DNA from: DTKY01 sp037440765
GTDB lineage: Bacteria > Acidobacteriota > Terriglobia > Bryobacterales > Bryobacteraceae
Reading direction: 5' to 3'
NCBI GenBank assembly: GCA_037440765.1
Contig: JBBITL010000021.1
Location: 1 to 64,000, forward strand
DNA: 64,000 nt
Both the position numbers and the translations under genes were made by a program. The notes beneath the pieces were generated by a model that was not told the DNA's origin, searched no databases, and saw nothing but the letters and a program-made list of their open reading frames with translations. Below, in pieces: positions 34,350 to 43,310 of this stretch. Positions within the stretch are counted from its first letter, which is position 1. Every line of letters begins with the position of its first letter.

Positions 34350-35521
34350 AGCGCGTAGCCATTCTTGGCGGCGGCCCCGCCGGCTCGTTCGCGGCCGAGC
34401 GCCTCGCCTCGGCCGGAATGAAGACGGTCCTGTTCGACGACAAGCTGGCGTGGGAAAAGCCCTGCGGCGGCGGCCTGACCTACAAGGCTTACGAGAAGTA
34501 CCCCTTCCTGCTCCACAACGACAGTCCCAAGCGCCTGGTCACCATGACGCGGCTGGCTGCGCCGGGCGCCGTCTACACCCGCATGAAACTGAGACAGCCG
34601 CTGCTGATCTACTCGCGGTACGAGCTTAACCGGCTGCTGCTGGCGCGCGCCGGGCGGGCGGGAGCGGACATCGAGCAAGCCCGGGTTCTGCGCCTGGAGC
34701 GCGCGGGCGGCCGCTGGCGCCTCTGGACAGGGCAAGGGTCGCTCGAAGCCGACTTCTGCATCGTTGCGACGGGCGCCCGGAACCCCCTCCGCGAGGTGGG
34801 CACGCGGCTCACAGCCGACGACACGATGCTGGCGCTCGGCTACTATGTGCCCGCTGAACAGGACCACGTCGATATCCAGTTTCTGCCGCAGTTGCAGGGC
34901 TACATCTGGGTCTTCCCCCGCTGCGGCCACCTGTCGGTAGGCATCTGCGGCAAGGGCGAGCCGGCCCAGAGTCTGCGGGCCAGGCTTGAGGCTTACATGC
35001 GGGAGAAGGCGATTGCCTGGAAGAACGGGCAGTTCTACAGTCACCTGCTGCCTTCACTTGCCACGGCCAACTGGAGGAGCAACCGCGTGGCGGACCGGGG
35101 CTGGCTGGCGGTGGGCGATGCCGGCGGCCTTGTGGACCCGGTGACCGGCGAAGGCCTCTACTACGCCATCCGCTCCGGCGACCTCGCCAGCCAGGTGGTG
35201 CTTTCCGACGAGCACGCTCCCGAGGAAAAGCCGTATGCCTACCGCAACCTTCTCCAGCGCGATTTCGCCGCCGACCTGGAACTCGGAGCGGCGCTGGCGC
35301 GGCGCCTGTTCCGCGGCAGCCTGCTGTTTGCCGGAGTGCCTCAGCGTATGATCCAGTTCATGCGCCGCAGCCCCAGGTTCCACGAGCTGGTGCAGGATCT
35401 GTTCGCCGGCACGCAGGGTTACCTTGGTCTTAAGAAGCGCCTGCTCCGCAACCTGCACGGAACCATGTTCGAGACCGTCGTGAATTTTCTGTTCAGCAGG
35501 CTGGTACCCGGAGAAACTTAG
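34346..35521 (+). CDS. geranylgeranyl-reductase-family FAD oxidoreductase
   Basis: A 391-aa FAD-dependent oxidoreductase of the ChlP/geranylgeranyl-reductase superfamily. The dinucleotide motif is AILGGGPAGSFAAERLASAG at the N-terminus and the second FAD motif VGDAGGLVDPVTGEGLYYA near residue 250. The KPCGGGL segment is typical of the family. Substrates in this group are isoprenoid chains, quinones or chlorophyll side chains. Coupled to a small lipoprotein and followed 9 nt later by hemL, so tetrapyrrole or isoprenoid context is plausible. Confidence 0.82.
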   Translation: MKRVAILGGGPAGSFAAERLASAGMKTVLFDDKLAWEKPCGGGLTYKAYEKYPFLLHNDSPKRLVTMTRLAAPGAVYTRMKLRQPLLIYSRYELNRLLLARAGRAGADIEQARVLRLERAGGRWRLWTGQGSLEADFCIVATGARNPLREVGTRLTADDTMLALGYYVPAEQDHVDIQFLPQLQGYIWVFPRCGHLSVGICGKGEPAQSLRARLEAYMREKAIAWKNGQFYSHLLPSLATANWRSNRVADRGWLAVGDAGGLVDPVTGEGLYYAIRSGDLASQVVLSDEHAPEEKPYAYRNLLQRDFAADLELGAALARRLFRGSLLFAGVPQRMIQFMRRSPRFHELVQDLFAGTQGYLGLKKRLLRNLHGTMFETVVNFLFSRLVPGET

Positions 35522-35530
35522 CCTTCAACC

Positions 35531-36793
35531 ATGACTCATCGCAGGTCGTATGAACTGCTGACCCGGGCGCAGATGTCCATCCCCGGAGGCGTCAACTCGC
35601 CGGTCCGCGCGTTCCGCGGGGTGGGAGGCGTCCCGCCCTTCATCCGGCGCGGGCAGGGCTCGCGCATCTGGGACGCCGACGGAAACGAGTACATCGATTA
35701 TGTGGGCTCCTGGGGCCCGCTGCTGCTTGGCCACCGCCACCCGGACATCCTCAAGGCGATCGAGGAGGCGGCAGCCTGCGGCACCAGCTTCGGCGCGCCT
35801 ACCGAGCGCGAAATCGAACTGGCCGAGACCATCTGCGACGCCGTGCCCTCGATGGAGATGGTGCGCCTGGTGAACTCCGGCACTGAAGCCACCATGAGCG
35901 CCATCCGGCTGGCGCGCGGCTTCACCGGCCGGGACCTCACGGTGAAGTTCGAGGGCTGCTACCACGGCCACGTCGATTCGCTTCTGGTGAAGGCCGGGTC
36001 GGGGGTGGCGACGCTCGGACTTCCTGACACGGCGGGCGTTCCGGTGAGCTTCGCCGACACCACCCTCGCGCTGCCGTTCAACTCCATCGACGCCGCGCAG
36101 CGGGCCTTCCAGGAGCACGGCGAGCGCATCGCCGCTGTGATCGTCGAGCCCGTGGCCGGCAACATGGGATGCGTTGCCCCGCTTTCCGGCTTCCTTGAAG
36201 CCCTGCGCGAGCTGACCGCGCGCCACGGCGCGCTACTCATCTTCGACGAAGTGATGACGGGCTTTCGCGTGGCTTACGGGGGCGCCCAGCAGCTCTATGG
36301 AATCCGCCCCGACCTGACCACACTGGGCAAGGTTATCGGCGGCGGCCTTCCCATCGGAGCCTACGGCGGCCGCACTGACATCATGTCGAAGGTGGCGCCC
36401 GTGGGACCCGTCTACCAGGCCGGGACGCTTTCGGGCAACCCGCTGGCGGTGTCGGCGGGCCTGGCCATGCTGCGTCACTTGAAGTCGCATCCCGAGGTTT
36501 ACGGGCAGATCGACAGGCATGCCGCCCGGCTGGTGGCGGACATGCCGGAGGGGCTGGCCGCGAACCGGGTGGGCTCGATGTTCACGGTGTTCTTCTGCCC
36601 GGGACCGGTGACCGATTACGAATCGGCCAAGCGCTCCGACACGGCCCGCTTCGCCGAGTACTTTCACTTCATGCTGGAGCGGGGCATCTATCTGGCGCCA
36701 TCGCAGTTCGAGGCGGCCTTTGTCTCATCCGCCCACACCAGCGAGGACATAGACCGTACAATCAGCGCGGCCCTGGAGTTTCACGGCCGGTAG
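35531..36793 (+). CDS. hemL: glutamate-1-semialdehyde 2,1-aminomutase
   Basis: PLP enzyme that converts glutamate-1-semialdehyde to 5-aminolevulinate, the C5 entry into heme and corrin synthesis. 420 aa, usual length. Diagnostic N-terminus IPGGVNSPVRAF, PLP-region NSGTEATMSAIRLAR, DEVMTGFRVAYGG and the Schiff-base lysine in TTLGKVIGGGLP. Cofactor B12 made from this route would feed the class II nrdJ seen earlier in the window. Confidence 0.96.
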   Translation: MTHRRSYELLTRAQMSIPGGVNSPVRAFRGVGGVPPFIRRGQGSRIWDADGNEYIDYVGSWGPLLLGHRHPDILKAIEEAAACGTSFGAPTEREIELAETICDAVPSMEMVRLVNSGTEATMSAIRLARGFTGRDLTVKFEGCYHGHVDSLLVKAGSGVATLGLPDTAGVPVSFADTTLALPFNSIDAAQRAFQEHGERIAAVIVEPVAGNMGCVAPLSGFLEALRELTARHGALLIFDEVMTGFRVAYGGAQQLYGIRPDLTTLGKVIGGGLPIGAYGGRTDIMSKVAPVGPVYQAGTLSGNPLAVSAGLAMLRHLKSHPEVYGQIDRHAARLVADMPEGLAANRVGSMFTVFFCPGPVTDYESAKRSDTARFAEYFHFMLERGIYLAPSQFEAAFVSSAHTSEDIDRTISAALEFHGR

Positions 36794-36835
36794 AGCCGGC
36801 CGCCGGGCGCGCCTCCACAGGCGTGGCATCGCGAA

Positions 36836-36841
36836 TATAAT
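36836..36841 (+). promoter_or_regulatory. consensus TATAAT overlapping a would-be ATG
   Basis: TATAAT is directly fused to ATG 36840. A start site near 36848 would lie inside that codon's reading frame, so the first in-frame ATG on the transcript is 36861, preceded by GGTGAG. This is the reason for choosing 36861 for the next gene. No clear -35. Confidence 0.5.
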
Positions 36842-36860
36842 GAGGAGCATCGGTGAGAGC

Positions 36861-37766
36861 ATGGCGCAGGCAGGCGACGAAGCTGGGCCGTTGGGACTGC
36901 CAGCCTGGAAGACCTGGGTTTCCGCTGGTTCCGCTGTCCTGCTGGGGGTGGCGTTCATCATAGCTGGGGTCTGGAAGATCACCGACCCGATAGCCGCCTC
37001 GGTACGGCTGGTTCAGGCGCAAGTTCCCGCGGCCCTGGGATTGCCGGCTGCGATCGGTTTCGGGATAGCTGAGACTTTGGCCGGCGTCCTGCTGCTGGCG
37101 CCGCGGCTGCGCCGCTGGGGGGCATGGCTGACGGCTGCGCTGCTGGTCGCCTTCATGGTCTACATTGCCTTGTTTTACAACGTGCTGCGGGGCCAGGAGT
37201 GTAACTGCTTTCCCTGGATCGAGCGCGCGGTGGGACCGGCCTTCTTCATCGGCGACGCGGTCATGCTGCTGATGGCGGGACTGGCCGGCTGGTGGGCCGG
37301 ACCTGCGCGCGGATTGAGGAGCGCAGCTATCGTGTTTGCGGCGGTGTGCGTTTTCGCCGGAGTGTCCTACGGCGTGGTGGCGGCCCGCGGCGCAGCGGTA
37401 ATCGCGCCCGAATTCGTTACGGTGGACGGGCAGCCCTTCCCGCTGCGGGAGGGACGGGTGTTCCTGTACTTCTTCAACCCCGAATGCCTGCACTGCGCCA
37501 CGGTTGCGGGGGAGCTGGGCAGACTGGATTGGGGCCACACCAGGCTGGTCGCTGTGGCCACGCAGATGCCGGAGTTCGGCCGGGAATTTCTGGTTTCGAG
37601 CGGACTGCCGGCGGCGCTCACGGCGGACGTGGACGTGTTGAAGGAGGTCTTCTCGTTCGTGGACGTGCCATTCGGCGTGGCGGTTGAGAGTGGCCGCCAG
37701 CGGTCGGCGTTCATCAGCTTTGACGGCGCGCCGGAGGCTCTGCGCAAGCTGGGGTTTGTGCGGTAG
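36861..37766 (+). CDS. MauE/DoxX-type membrane protein fused to a thioredoxin-like domain
   Basis: About 301 aa. Residues 10-165 contain four hydrophobic helices with a MauE/DoxX-like pattern (VAFIIAGVWKITDPIAAS; LFYNVLRGQECNCFPWIERA with a CNC pair). After another helix (AAIVFAAVCVFAGVSYGVV) a short thioredoxin-like domain faces the periplasm with FFNPECLHC: C-x-x-C at the usual position. Family members pass electrons to thiols in envelope protein maturation. Start chosen by promoter position. Confidence 0.72.
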   Translation: MAQAGDEAGPLGLPAWKTWVSAGSAVLLGVAFIIAGVWKITDPIAASVRLVQAQVPAALGLPAAIGFGIAETLAGVLLLAPRLRRWGAWLTAALLVAFMVYIALFYNVLRGQECNCFPWIERAVGPAFFIGDAVMLLMAGLAGWWAGPARGLRSAAIVFAAVCVFAGVSYGVVAARGAAVIAPEFVTVDGQPFPLREGRVFLYFFNPECLHCATVAGELGRLDWGHTRLVAVATQMPEFGREFLVSSGLPAALTADVDVLKEVFSFVDVPFGVAVESGRQRSAFISFDGAPEALRKLGFVR

Positions 37767-37802
37767 GGGTGGAGGTTCGGGCTGGTCCAGGGACGGTTTT
37801 CG

Positions 37803-37832
37803 TTGACCGGCGCCGGGGGTCTGGTCTATAGT
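37803..37832 (+). promoter_or_regulatory. sigma-70-type promoter for tRNA-Gly
   Basis: TTGACC at 37803-37808 and TATAGT at 37827-37832, separated by 18 bp. Initiation near 37839 would leave about 20 nt before the tRNA. Confidence 0.65.
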
Positions 37833-37859
37833 GGGGATGTCACGCCGCAGCGCCACTGG

Positions 37860-37934
<75 letters not shown>

Positions 37935-38365
37935 TGTTTTCAATGGCTTACGGGAGAATCGCGCGCCCTCCATTAGAGAATATACCCTCCACTTAGCTGT
38001 AACCTGCTCATTCTGCAACAGTTATAAGGCCTCTTCTGAGCAGAGCCAAGAAACTCGAGCTTCGAGCTGCGCCGGAGCCGGAGAGCTATCCGTAACGTGT
38101 TGATTCTAAGGGACTGAGTTTCTTGACGTCCAGCTTGGCGGGCTGGCATTCGGTGCAAGCGAAGGTCACATCCGTGATGAACGCGGTTCCGGAGCCGGAA
38201 CGCGGATGCGGTTTCCAGGGTCTTGTTAGCACCCACTGCTGTCCAAAATAGCTGATCCCCTGCCGTCCCTCTGTTGAAAACAAGCCCCTTGTTCCCCGTT
38301 TTGGGCTGATTCCTCGACCCAGGTTCCCCTCCGAAGCCGGTACGTGCTGTCCAAGACCCCTCACC
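37935..38365. other. 431 bp without intact gene, between tRNA-Gly and transposase remnant
   Basis: No start codon with a ribosome site and no complete protein family appears here. The only notable structure is the inverted anticodon-arm copy at 38125-38151. Lower GC and short broken frames contrast with the flanks. I read it as part of a mobile-element scar. Confidence 0.5.
38125..38151 (-). repeat. 27-bp inverted near-copy of the tRNA-Gly anticodon arm
   Basis: On minus, this segment matches plus-strand 37880-37906 (anticodon arm plus variable region) at 24 of 27 positions. The three differences are in the loop, which becomes CCGCCAA and would read anticodon GCC. The rest of a tRNA (acceptor, D and T arms) is absent, so it is a fragment, not a gene. 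Confidence 0.65.
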
Positions 38366-38611
38366 AGGAGATCGCCAGTTGCTGCGCCTTGTCGGCCACC
38401 GGTTGGGGCGGCCCTTCGAACGGGTGATCGATCCAGAGCCACAAGTCGCGGTAAACAAACAACTGCTGGCGCAGCAGACCTTCTGCTGGCTCAGCGCGGC
38501 GAACCAGTCGTAGTCGGTGTAGCCCCGGTCGAAGAAGACCAGCAGAGAGCCGGGCGGCAGCTTCAGACGCCGGGCCACACGGATTTCGTGCTGCTTGCCC
38601 GGGGTGATCAC
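38366..38611 (-). mobile_element. degenerate IS4-like transposase remnant
   Basis: Minus-strand frame from 38611 gives KLPPGSLLVFFDRGYTDYDW, the DDE-region signature of IS4-family transposases (second Asp in DRGYTDY). After about 45 codons the frame breaks, and another frame reads LFVYRDLWLWIDHPFEGPPQ. The expected downstream E-box and full N-terminus are absent. No terminal inverted repeats could be delimited, so boundaries are approximate. Non-functional. Confidence 0.7.
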
Positions 38612-38696
38612 GGCGCAGGCCGGCAGGTGAGGAACGCCGGAACCTCGACGAAGCCTTTTGTCATTGCGAAACGCGCCGTGTGGGAGGCGTTGTCAA

Positions 38697-38743
38697 GGGC
38701 GGAGCAAAAGGGAACCACTGGGGCGGCGAGAAAGGGGACCACT
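38697..38743. repeat. two tandem 23-bp repeats, IS-end-like
   Basis: Segments 38697-38719 and 38721-38743 agree at 19 of 23 positions and are one base apart; each ends in GACCACT or AACCACT. Multiple short terminal repeats containing TGGT..CC..TTT on the complementary strand are typical of IS21-family ends. No istA or istB is present. The rest of 38744-38850 shows nothing recognisable. Confidence 0.45.
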
Positions 38744-38850
38744 CTCAGCCTTGCCAAGAGGAGAGGATTGGGCGGTTTGGGGCCGCCTGGAGCGAAGCCC
38801 TGCGAGGCCGTAGGCCGAGCGTTTAGGGCGCAGCGGAAGGCGGGCGCGCC

Positions 38851-39663
38851 CTACTTCTCTGCCACCAGGCGGGCGATGCGCTCGGGGCGCCAGCTCCAGT
38901 CCGCCGCGGCCCGCACATCCTCGTAGCGCAGGATGCGCAGAGCGCCGAACGCTTTCAGCAGCTCATTGGGGCGGGGGAGCCACGGCGCCGCGTCCTCGCT
39001 TCCCGACTCATCCATCAGGTGCTCGAAAACCAGACGGCCACGCGGCCTGAGCGAATCTACGATCCGCTGAACGTAGGGTTCGCGCAGCGGCACCCAAGTG
39101 TAGCTCATGACAACCAGGTCCCATTGCGCCCGGCCAAAGTCAAAATCCTCGTGGCGCCGGACCAGGGCTGTCAAGGACACTCCGGCCTTCTTTGCGGACT
39201 CCAGGGCGGCGCCGACGCCCCCGGCCGAGAAGTCGAAACCCGTAACCTGCCAGCCCTTTGAGGCAAGGAAAACGGCGTTCCTCCCCTGTCCCATATGCAC
39301 ATCGAGCGCCCGGCCCGGCTGAAGGTCGCGCGCGGCTTCCACCAGCAACGCGTTCGGCTCCGCGTTGAAGCGCGGCGCGGAGCTCGCGTAGGTCCGGTCG
39401 AAGAAGAGCGGATGAAGTTCCTGGCGGCGCTCATCGGAAAGCCTCTCGAGGATCCGGGAACGCCGCTCGATCGCCGCGGCGTCAAGACCGGAGCGCTTCA
39501 GGTGTTCGATGTACGCCGCGCGCGTATCCGCGACGCCGATGGGTTGACGGCGATACCAAGCGACGTACTCGCTCCAGACCTGCTCCTCGTCCGGCGCGGA
39601 GAAGGCCAGTCCCGAGGCAGCCGAGCAGAGCCAGAGTCGCCGCGTGAGGCGGGGCGCGCTCAC
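38851..39663 (-). CDS. SAM-dependent methyltransferase with leader-like N-terminus
   Basis: About 270 aa from a GTG at 39663 that overlaps the stop of the upstream gene (GTGA). Motif I appears as ALDVHMGQGRNAVFLASKG, followed by VTGFDFSAGG, WDLVVMSYTWVPL and LRPRGRLVFEHLMDES. The N-terminus reads TRRLWLCSAASGLAFSAP, which looks like a twin-arginine-type leader, odd for a SAM enzyme. Two upstream genes have similar leaders. Alternatively it is cytosolic and the N-terminus is incidental. Confidence 0.72.
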   Translation of the reverse strand: MSAPRLTRRLWLCSAASGLAFSAPDEEQVWSEYVAWYRRQPIGVADTRAAYIEHLKRSGLDAAAIERRSRILERLSDERRQELHPLFFDRTYASSAPRFNAEPNALLVEAARDLQPGRALDVHMGQGRNAVFLASKGWQVTGFDFSAGGVGAALESAKKAGVSLTALVRRHEDFDFGRAQWDLVVMSYTWVPLREPYVQRIVDSLRPRGRLVFEHLMDESGSEDAAPWLPRPNELLKAFGALRILRYEDVRAAADWSWRPERIARLVAEK

Positions 39664-40478
39664 GCCCGCAACCCGGCCAGTACGCCGCGCATGTAGGCGA
39701 ATGACTTCTGCATGCCGGGGAACGGGTCCTTGGCGTCGATCTCGTACTCCAGGCCGACCAGGCCTTTGTAGTTCATCCGCTTCAACTCCCGGAACATGGC
39801 GGCAACGGGCATTGCGCCGTCGCCCACCGGGCACTGGCTCTTGGACTCTTTGAGGTCGCGCAGGTCCTTGATGTGCACGTCGAGAAGCCGGCTGCCCGCC
39901 GCCCGGAGCGTCTCGATGAGATCCACCCCCGTGCGCACCGTGTGGCCGGCGTCCACGCACACCCCTACCCTGGGGTCCATGCCGCCCATCAGCTTCAAGG
40001 CGCTTTGGGGAGTGGGGAACATCTTATCCTCGGGGCCGTGATTATGCACCGCGACCGAGATGTTGTATTCCTTCACGAACTTCTCGATCTTCGGCAGGTT
40101 GATGGGCGTGGCGCCAATCACCATCATGGGCATGCCCGCCAGCCGGGCGTACTCGAAGTAGGACCGTATGTCGGCCTCGTCGTCCTTCTGCATGTAGACC
40201 ACGCCTCCGCTGGTGATCACCAGCCCCGCGTCCTCGAACTCCTTGCGGCCGGCGGCCAGTTCCTCGGGTGTGCTCTTGTACAGCAGGTGCATCTCCTTGA
40301 TGCTGACGTAGCGCACGTTCAGTTGCCTGATCATCTCGATGGCCTTGGTGCGCGGAAACATGCGCAGCGAGTAGGTGCACACGGCCAGCCGGATGTCGCC
40401 TGGGACCTCGGCGGGGCGGGCCGCGGCGGGCAGCAGGCCCGCGGCCGTTGCGGAGCAAAGGAAAGATCGGCGGTTCAT
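39660..40478 (-). CDS. sugar-phosphate isomerase/epimerase-like TIM barrel with Tat-like leader
   Basis: A 272-aa protein of the xylose-isomerase-like/AP-endonuclease-2 superfamily. The leader MNRRSFLCSATAAGLLPAAA carries twin arginines. The barrel shows VHNHGPEDKMF, VGVCVDAGHTVRTGVD, LDVHIKDLRDL and the end GLVGLEYEIDAKDP, with His/Glu/Asp metal-ligand candidates in place. Exported members of this family often pair with Gfo/Idh/MocA oxidoreductases, and one follows directly here (25 nt upstream on this strand). Confidence 0.8.
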   Translation of the reverse strand: MNRRSFLCSATAAGLLPAAARPAEVPGDIRLAVCTYSLRMFPRTKAIEMIRQLNVRYVSIKEMHLLYKSTPEELAAGRKEFEDAGLVITSGGVVYMQKDDEADIRSYFEYARLAGMPMMVIGATPINLPKIEKFVKEYNISVAVHNHGPEDKMFPTPQSALKLMGGMDPRVGVCVDAGHTVRTGVDLIETLRAAGSRLLDVHIKDLRDLKESKSQCPVGDGAMPVAAMFRELKRMNYKGLVGLEYEIDAKDPFPGMQKSFAYMRGVLAGLRA

Positions 40479-40503
40479 GGTTGGTCTCCTAAACCGGCTC
40501 TTG

Positions 40504-42030
40504 TTACAGTTTCAGCTCCCAACCCTTGCGGAACTCGGGCTGGACGTACTTGTTCGCCTCCGGGCTGTTGGTGAAGCGCTGGTTCCGGCTGTCCCATTCC
40601 AGCTTGCCTGGGACGCGGAACGCGATCACGCCAAGCGTGGTCCACTCGGTGAAGGGCGCCGTGATGCTGAAATCGGAGCAGGAAGGGTCGCCGCCCTTGC
40701 AGGCGCGGACCCAGTCCCGCATGTGGCCCGGAGAGCGCGTCAGCAGCGGGGACGGGAGCTCGAAGTCCTGCCACCGCGATGCGGGCAGCAGGTGGACTCC
40801 CTCTCCACGGTCGCAAGTCGCCATGATGCCCTGGGTGCCGATGAACACCGCTCCGTTCCCGGTCAAAACGCCGGGCTGCGGCCCCAGCCCCCAGCCGCCC
40901 GGCGGTTCAAAGACGGCGATTCCCTGGCCTCCCGGGCTGGTCCGCGACTTGATCGGGCCTGCGGGCTTGGGTGGGGGGGGAGGCGGTCCTCCCGGCTGAC
41001 GTACCCTTCCCACCAGGTTGTTGGGGCGGGGCAGAATGGTCTCGTTCTCCATGCCCGGCACACGGTAGGCTTCCGGATCGCCTGGCCGGGCTGAATCGTG
41101 CCAGTACACCGTCACCGGCGGCATCTTTCCGCGGGCCGGGAACTCGTAGCGGATCACCGCGCGGTTGGGAAACGTGTGCTTGCTCTCGTTCACGATCGAG
41201 AGCCGCTCCAGACTCGTGGGCGCGCCCAGTTGCAGCGCCATGTGCACGGGCCCGGCCGTGTGGATTCCCCAGTTTCCGATCTGGCCCGTCCCGAAATCGA
41301 AGAAGCCCCTCCAGTTGTAGGGAAGGTACTGGGAGCTGAACGAACGGACCGGGGCGCTTCCCAGCCACAGGCTCCAGTCCAGCGACTCTGGCGCGGCCTC
41401 TTCGGGGGGCAGATCCTGCAACCCCGTGGGATGCGTGCCGAGCTGGGTCGAAACGTGCACCTCGGTTACGTCGCCGATGGCGCCAGACCAGACGATCTCC
41501 GACGCCACCCGGATGCCCTCGTGCGAGAAACCCTGGTTGCCCATCTGCGTGGCGACGCCGTACTTCACCGCCGCATCCTGTAGCAGGCGCGCCTCCCAGG
41601 GGGTTCGGGTGAGAGGCTTCTCGACGTAGACGTGCTTGCCGAGCTGCATGCACGGGAGCGCCACGGTCGCGTGCATGTGGTCCGGGACGCCGATCAGGCA
41701 GGCGTCTATGCTCCTGCCTTCCTTCTCCAGCATGACGCGGAAGTCCTTGTACAGGGGCAGTCCCGCGAAACGCTTCAGGCTGGCGGCTCCACGGATCTCG
41801 TCCACTTCGCACAACGCCACTATGTTCTCGGTGCGCGCGGCGTCGTTGAGGATGCTTGCACCCTGGCCTCCGCAGCCCACGGCTGCGATGTTCAACTTGT
41901 CGTAGTAAGGCCTGTAGCCCAGCGCCCGCAGCGAGGCCACGCTGCCGAAGCCGCCGGGCGGCACCGCCCCCGCCAGCAGCGCGCCAAAGAAGAAATGTCG
42001 TCTGGAAACACCATCCGGCACGGCTGTCAC
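40504..42030 (-). CDS. Gfo/Idh/MocA-family oxidoreductase with Tat signal
   Basis: A 508-aa NAD(P)-dependent sugar oxidoreductase. The leader GVSRRHFFFGALLAGAVPPG is a Tat signal (SRRHFFF). Rossmann motif: IAAVGCGGQGASIL. The family EKP motif appears as VYVEKPLTRTPWEARLL, and the substrate-binding half has GQIGNWGIHTAG. Secreted versions usually keep a tightly bound NAD. A Gly/Pro-rich stretch with several prolines (GPPPPPPKPAG) lies near residue 350. Probably works on oxidised sugars with the TIM-barrel neighbour. Confidence 0.85.
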   Translation of the reverse strand: MTAVPDGVSRRHFFFGALLAGAVPPGGFGSVASLRALGYRPYYDKLNIAAVGCGGQGASILNDAARTENIVALCEVDEIRGAASLKRFAGLPLYKDFRVMLEKEGRSIDACLIGVPDHMHATVALPCMQLGKHVYVEKPLTRTPWEARLLQDAAVKYGVATQMGNQGFSHEGIRVASEIVWSGAIGDVTEVHVSTQLGTHPTGLQDLPPEEAAPESLDWSLWLGSAPVRSFSSQYLPYNWRGFFDFGTGQIGNWGIHTAGPVHMALQLGAPTSLERLSIVNESKHTFPNRAVIRYEFPARGKMPPVTVYWHDSARPGDPEAYRVPGMENETILPRPNNLVGRVRQPGGPPPPPPKPAGPIKSRTSPGGQGIAVFEPPGGWGLGPQPGVLTGNGAVFIGTQGIMATCDRGEGVHLLPASRWQDFELPSPLLTRSPGHMRDWVRACKGGDPSCSDFSITAPFTEWTTLGVIAFRVPGKLEWDSRNQRFTNSPEANKYVQPEFRKGWELKL

Positions 42031-42038
42031 CTCCCAGG

Positions 42039-43310
42039 CTAGAGCACCTGCTCGGACCAGTTCTCGAGCACGCTCTTGATCTTCTGCATAAACTCGTCGG
42101 CCAGCGCGCCGTCAATCAGGCGATGGTCGAATGTGAGGCCGGTGAGCGAAACATGGCGGATGGCGATGGCGTCGTCCATGACCACAGGGGCCTTCTCCAC
42201 CACGCCCACTCCCAGGATGGCCACCTGCGGCTGGCTGATAACAGGAGTGCCGAACAGGCTGCCGTTGCTGCCGAAATTCGTGACCGAGAAGGTGCCGCCA
42301 TGCACCTCCTCGGGCTTCAGTTGCCGCGAGCGGGCGCGCGCGGCCAGATCCACGATGGCGCGCTGAAGCCCGAGCACATTCAACTCGTCGGCGCGGCGGA
42401 TGACCGGCACGATCAGTCCGCCCTCGAGCGCGACCGCGATCCCAATGTTGATCTCGTTGTGATAGATGATGTTGTTCCCCTCGATGGATGCGTTGACGAT
42501 GGGGAACGCGCGCAGCGCTTCGGCTGCGGCGCGGGTGAAGAAGGGCAGGAAGGTAAGGGAGTAGCCGTACCTGGCCTTAACCTCTTCTTTGCTGCGCTGT
42601 CGTATGCGCGCCACGCTGGTCATGTCGATGCGGTGAACGGTGGTCACATGGGCCGAAGTGCGCTTGCTCAACACCATGTGCTCGGCAATCCTGCTGCGCA
42701 TGATGCTCATGGGTTCGACGCGGGCCTTGGGGGCCTCAACCCGGGGGGGCGGTGGCGCGGCTTCGCCGTGCGCAGTCGGGTGGACGGAAGGAGCGGGAGA
42801 AGGGGGGACGGGGGCCGCGGCCTGCGCCGCCATGTACGCCTCCACGTCCTGCTTGGTGATCCGTCCTCCGGCGCCGGTGCCCTTGATCTGGCGCAGCTCG
42901 AGGTTGTGCTCGCGGGCCATTTTGCGAACCAGTGGCGAGAGCGGGCCGAGTTCCTCCTCCGAGGGTTCCCCCGCGGCAGGCGCCGGGGCGGCGGCGGGGA
43001 GAGGGGGCGAAGAGGGAATCGGGGGAGGGGGAGTGGCCGCCCCGGCGGGTTTCTGGGACGGCGCCGCGCCCTCGCCCTTCTCGTCGATGCGGGCCACCAC
43101 AGTGTTGATGGCTACTGTCCGGCCTTCCTCCACCAGCACCTCGCCCAGCACACCAGCCGAAGGCGACGGGATCTCGGTATCCACCTTGTCGGTGGAGATC
43201 TCAAACAGCGGCTCGTCGCGCTCAATGCGGTCCCCCGGCTTCTTCAGCCACTTCGTAAGAGTGCCTTCCACGATGCTCTCGCCCATCTGCGGCATTACGA
43301 CGTCGATCAT
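42039..43310 (-). CDS. 2-oxoacid dehydrogenase E2 (dihydrolipoamide acyltransferase)
   Basis: A 423-aa E2 with one N-terminal lipoyl domain (Lys42 in STDKVDTE), an Ala/Pro-rich linker (about 78-130), a peripheral subunit-binding domain (PLVRKMAREHNLEL, GAGGRITKQDVEAYM) and a catalytic domain ending in DHRLIDGALADEF (His396). Sequence MPQMGESIVEGTLTKW is close to the SucB/branched-chain type. No E1 gene is in the window. It overlaps lipB by 4 nt. Confidence 0.9.
   Translation of the reverse strand: MIDVVMPQMGESIVEGTLTKWLKKPGDRIERDEPLFEISTDKVDTEIPSPSAGVLGEVLVEEGRTVAINTVVARIDEKGEGAAPSQKPAGAATPPPPIPSSPPLPAAAPAPAAGEPSEEELGPLSPLVRKMAREHNLELRQIKGTGAGGRITKQDVEAYMAAQAAAPVPPSPAPSVHPTAHGEAAPPPPRVEAPKARVEPMSIMRSRIAEHMVLSKRTSAHVTTVHRIDMTSVARIRQRSKEEVKARYGYSLTFLPFFTRAAAEALRAFPIVNASIEGNNIIYHNEINIGIAVALEGGLIVPVIRRADELNVLGLQRAIVDLAARARSRQLKPEEVHGGTFSVTNFGSNGSLFGTPVISQPQVAILGVGVVEKAPVVMDDAIAIRHVSLTGLTFDHRLIDGALADEFMQKIKSVLENWSEQVL

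Noticed and set aside
38086..38442. Minus-strand frame with ACTECQPAKLDVKKL resembling a zinc ribbon or ribosomal protein L33
   Set aside because: Only a few residues match, the segment is the anticodon-arm copy translated, and there is no proper start or length.
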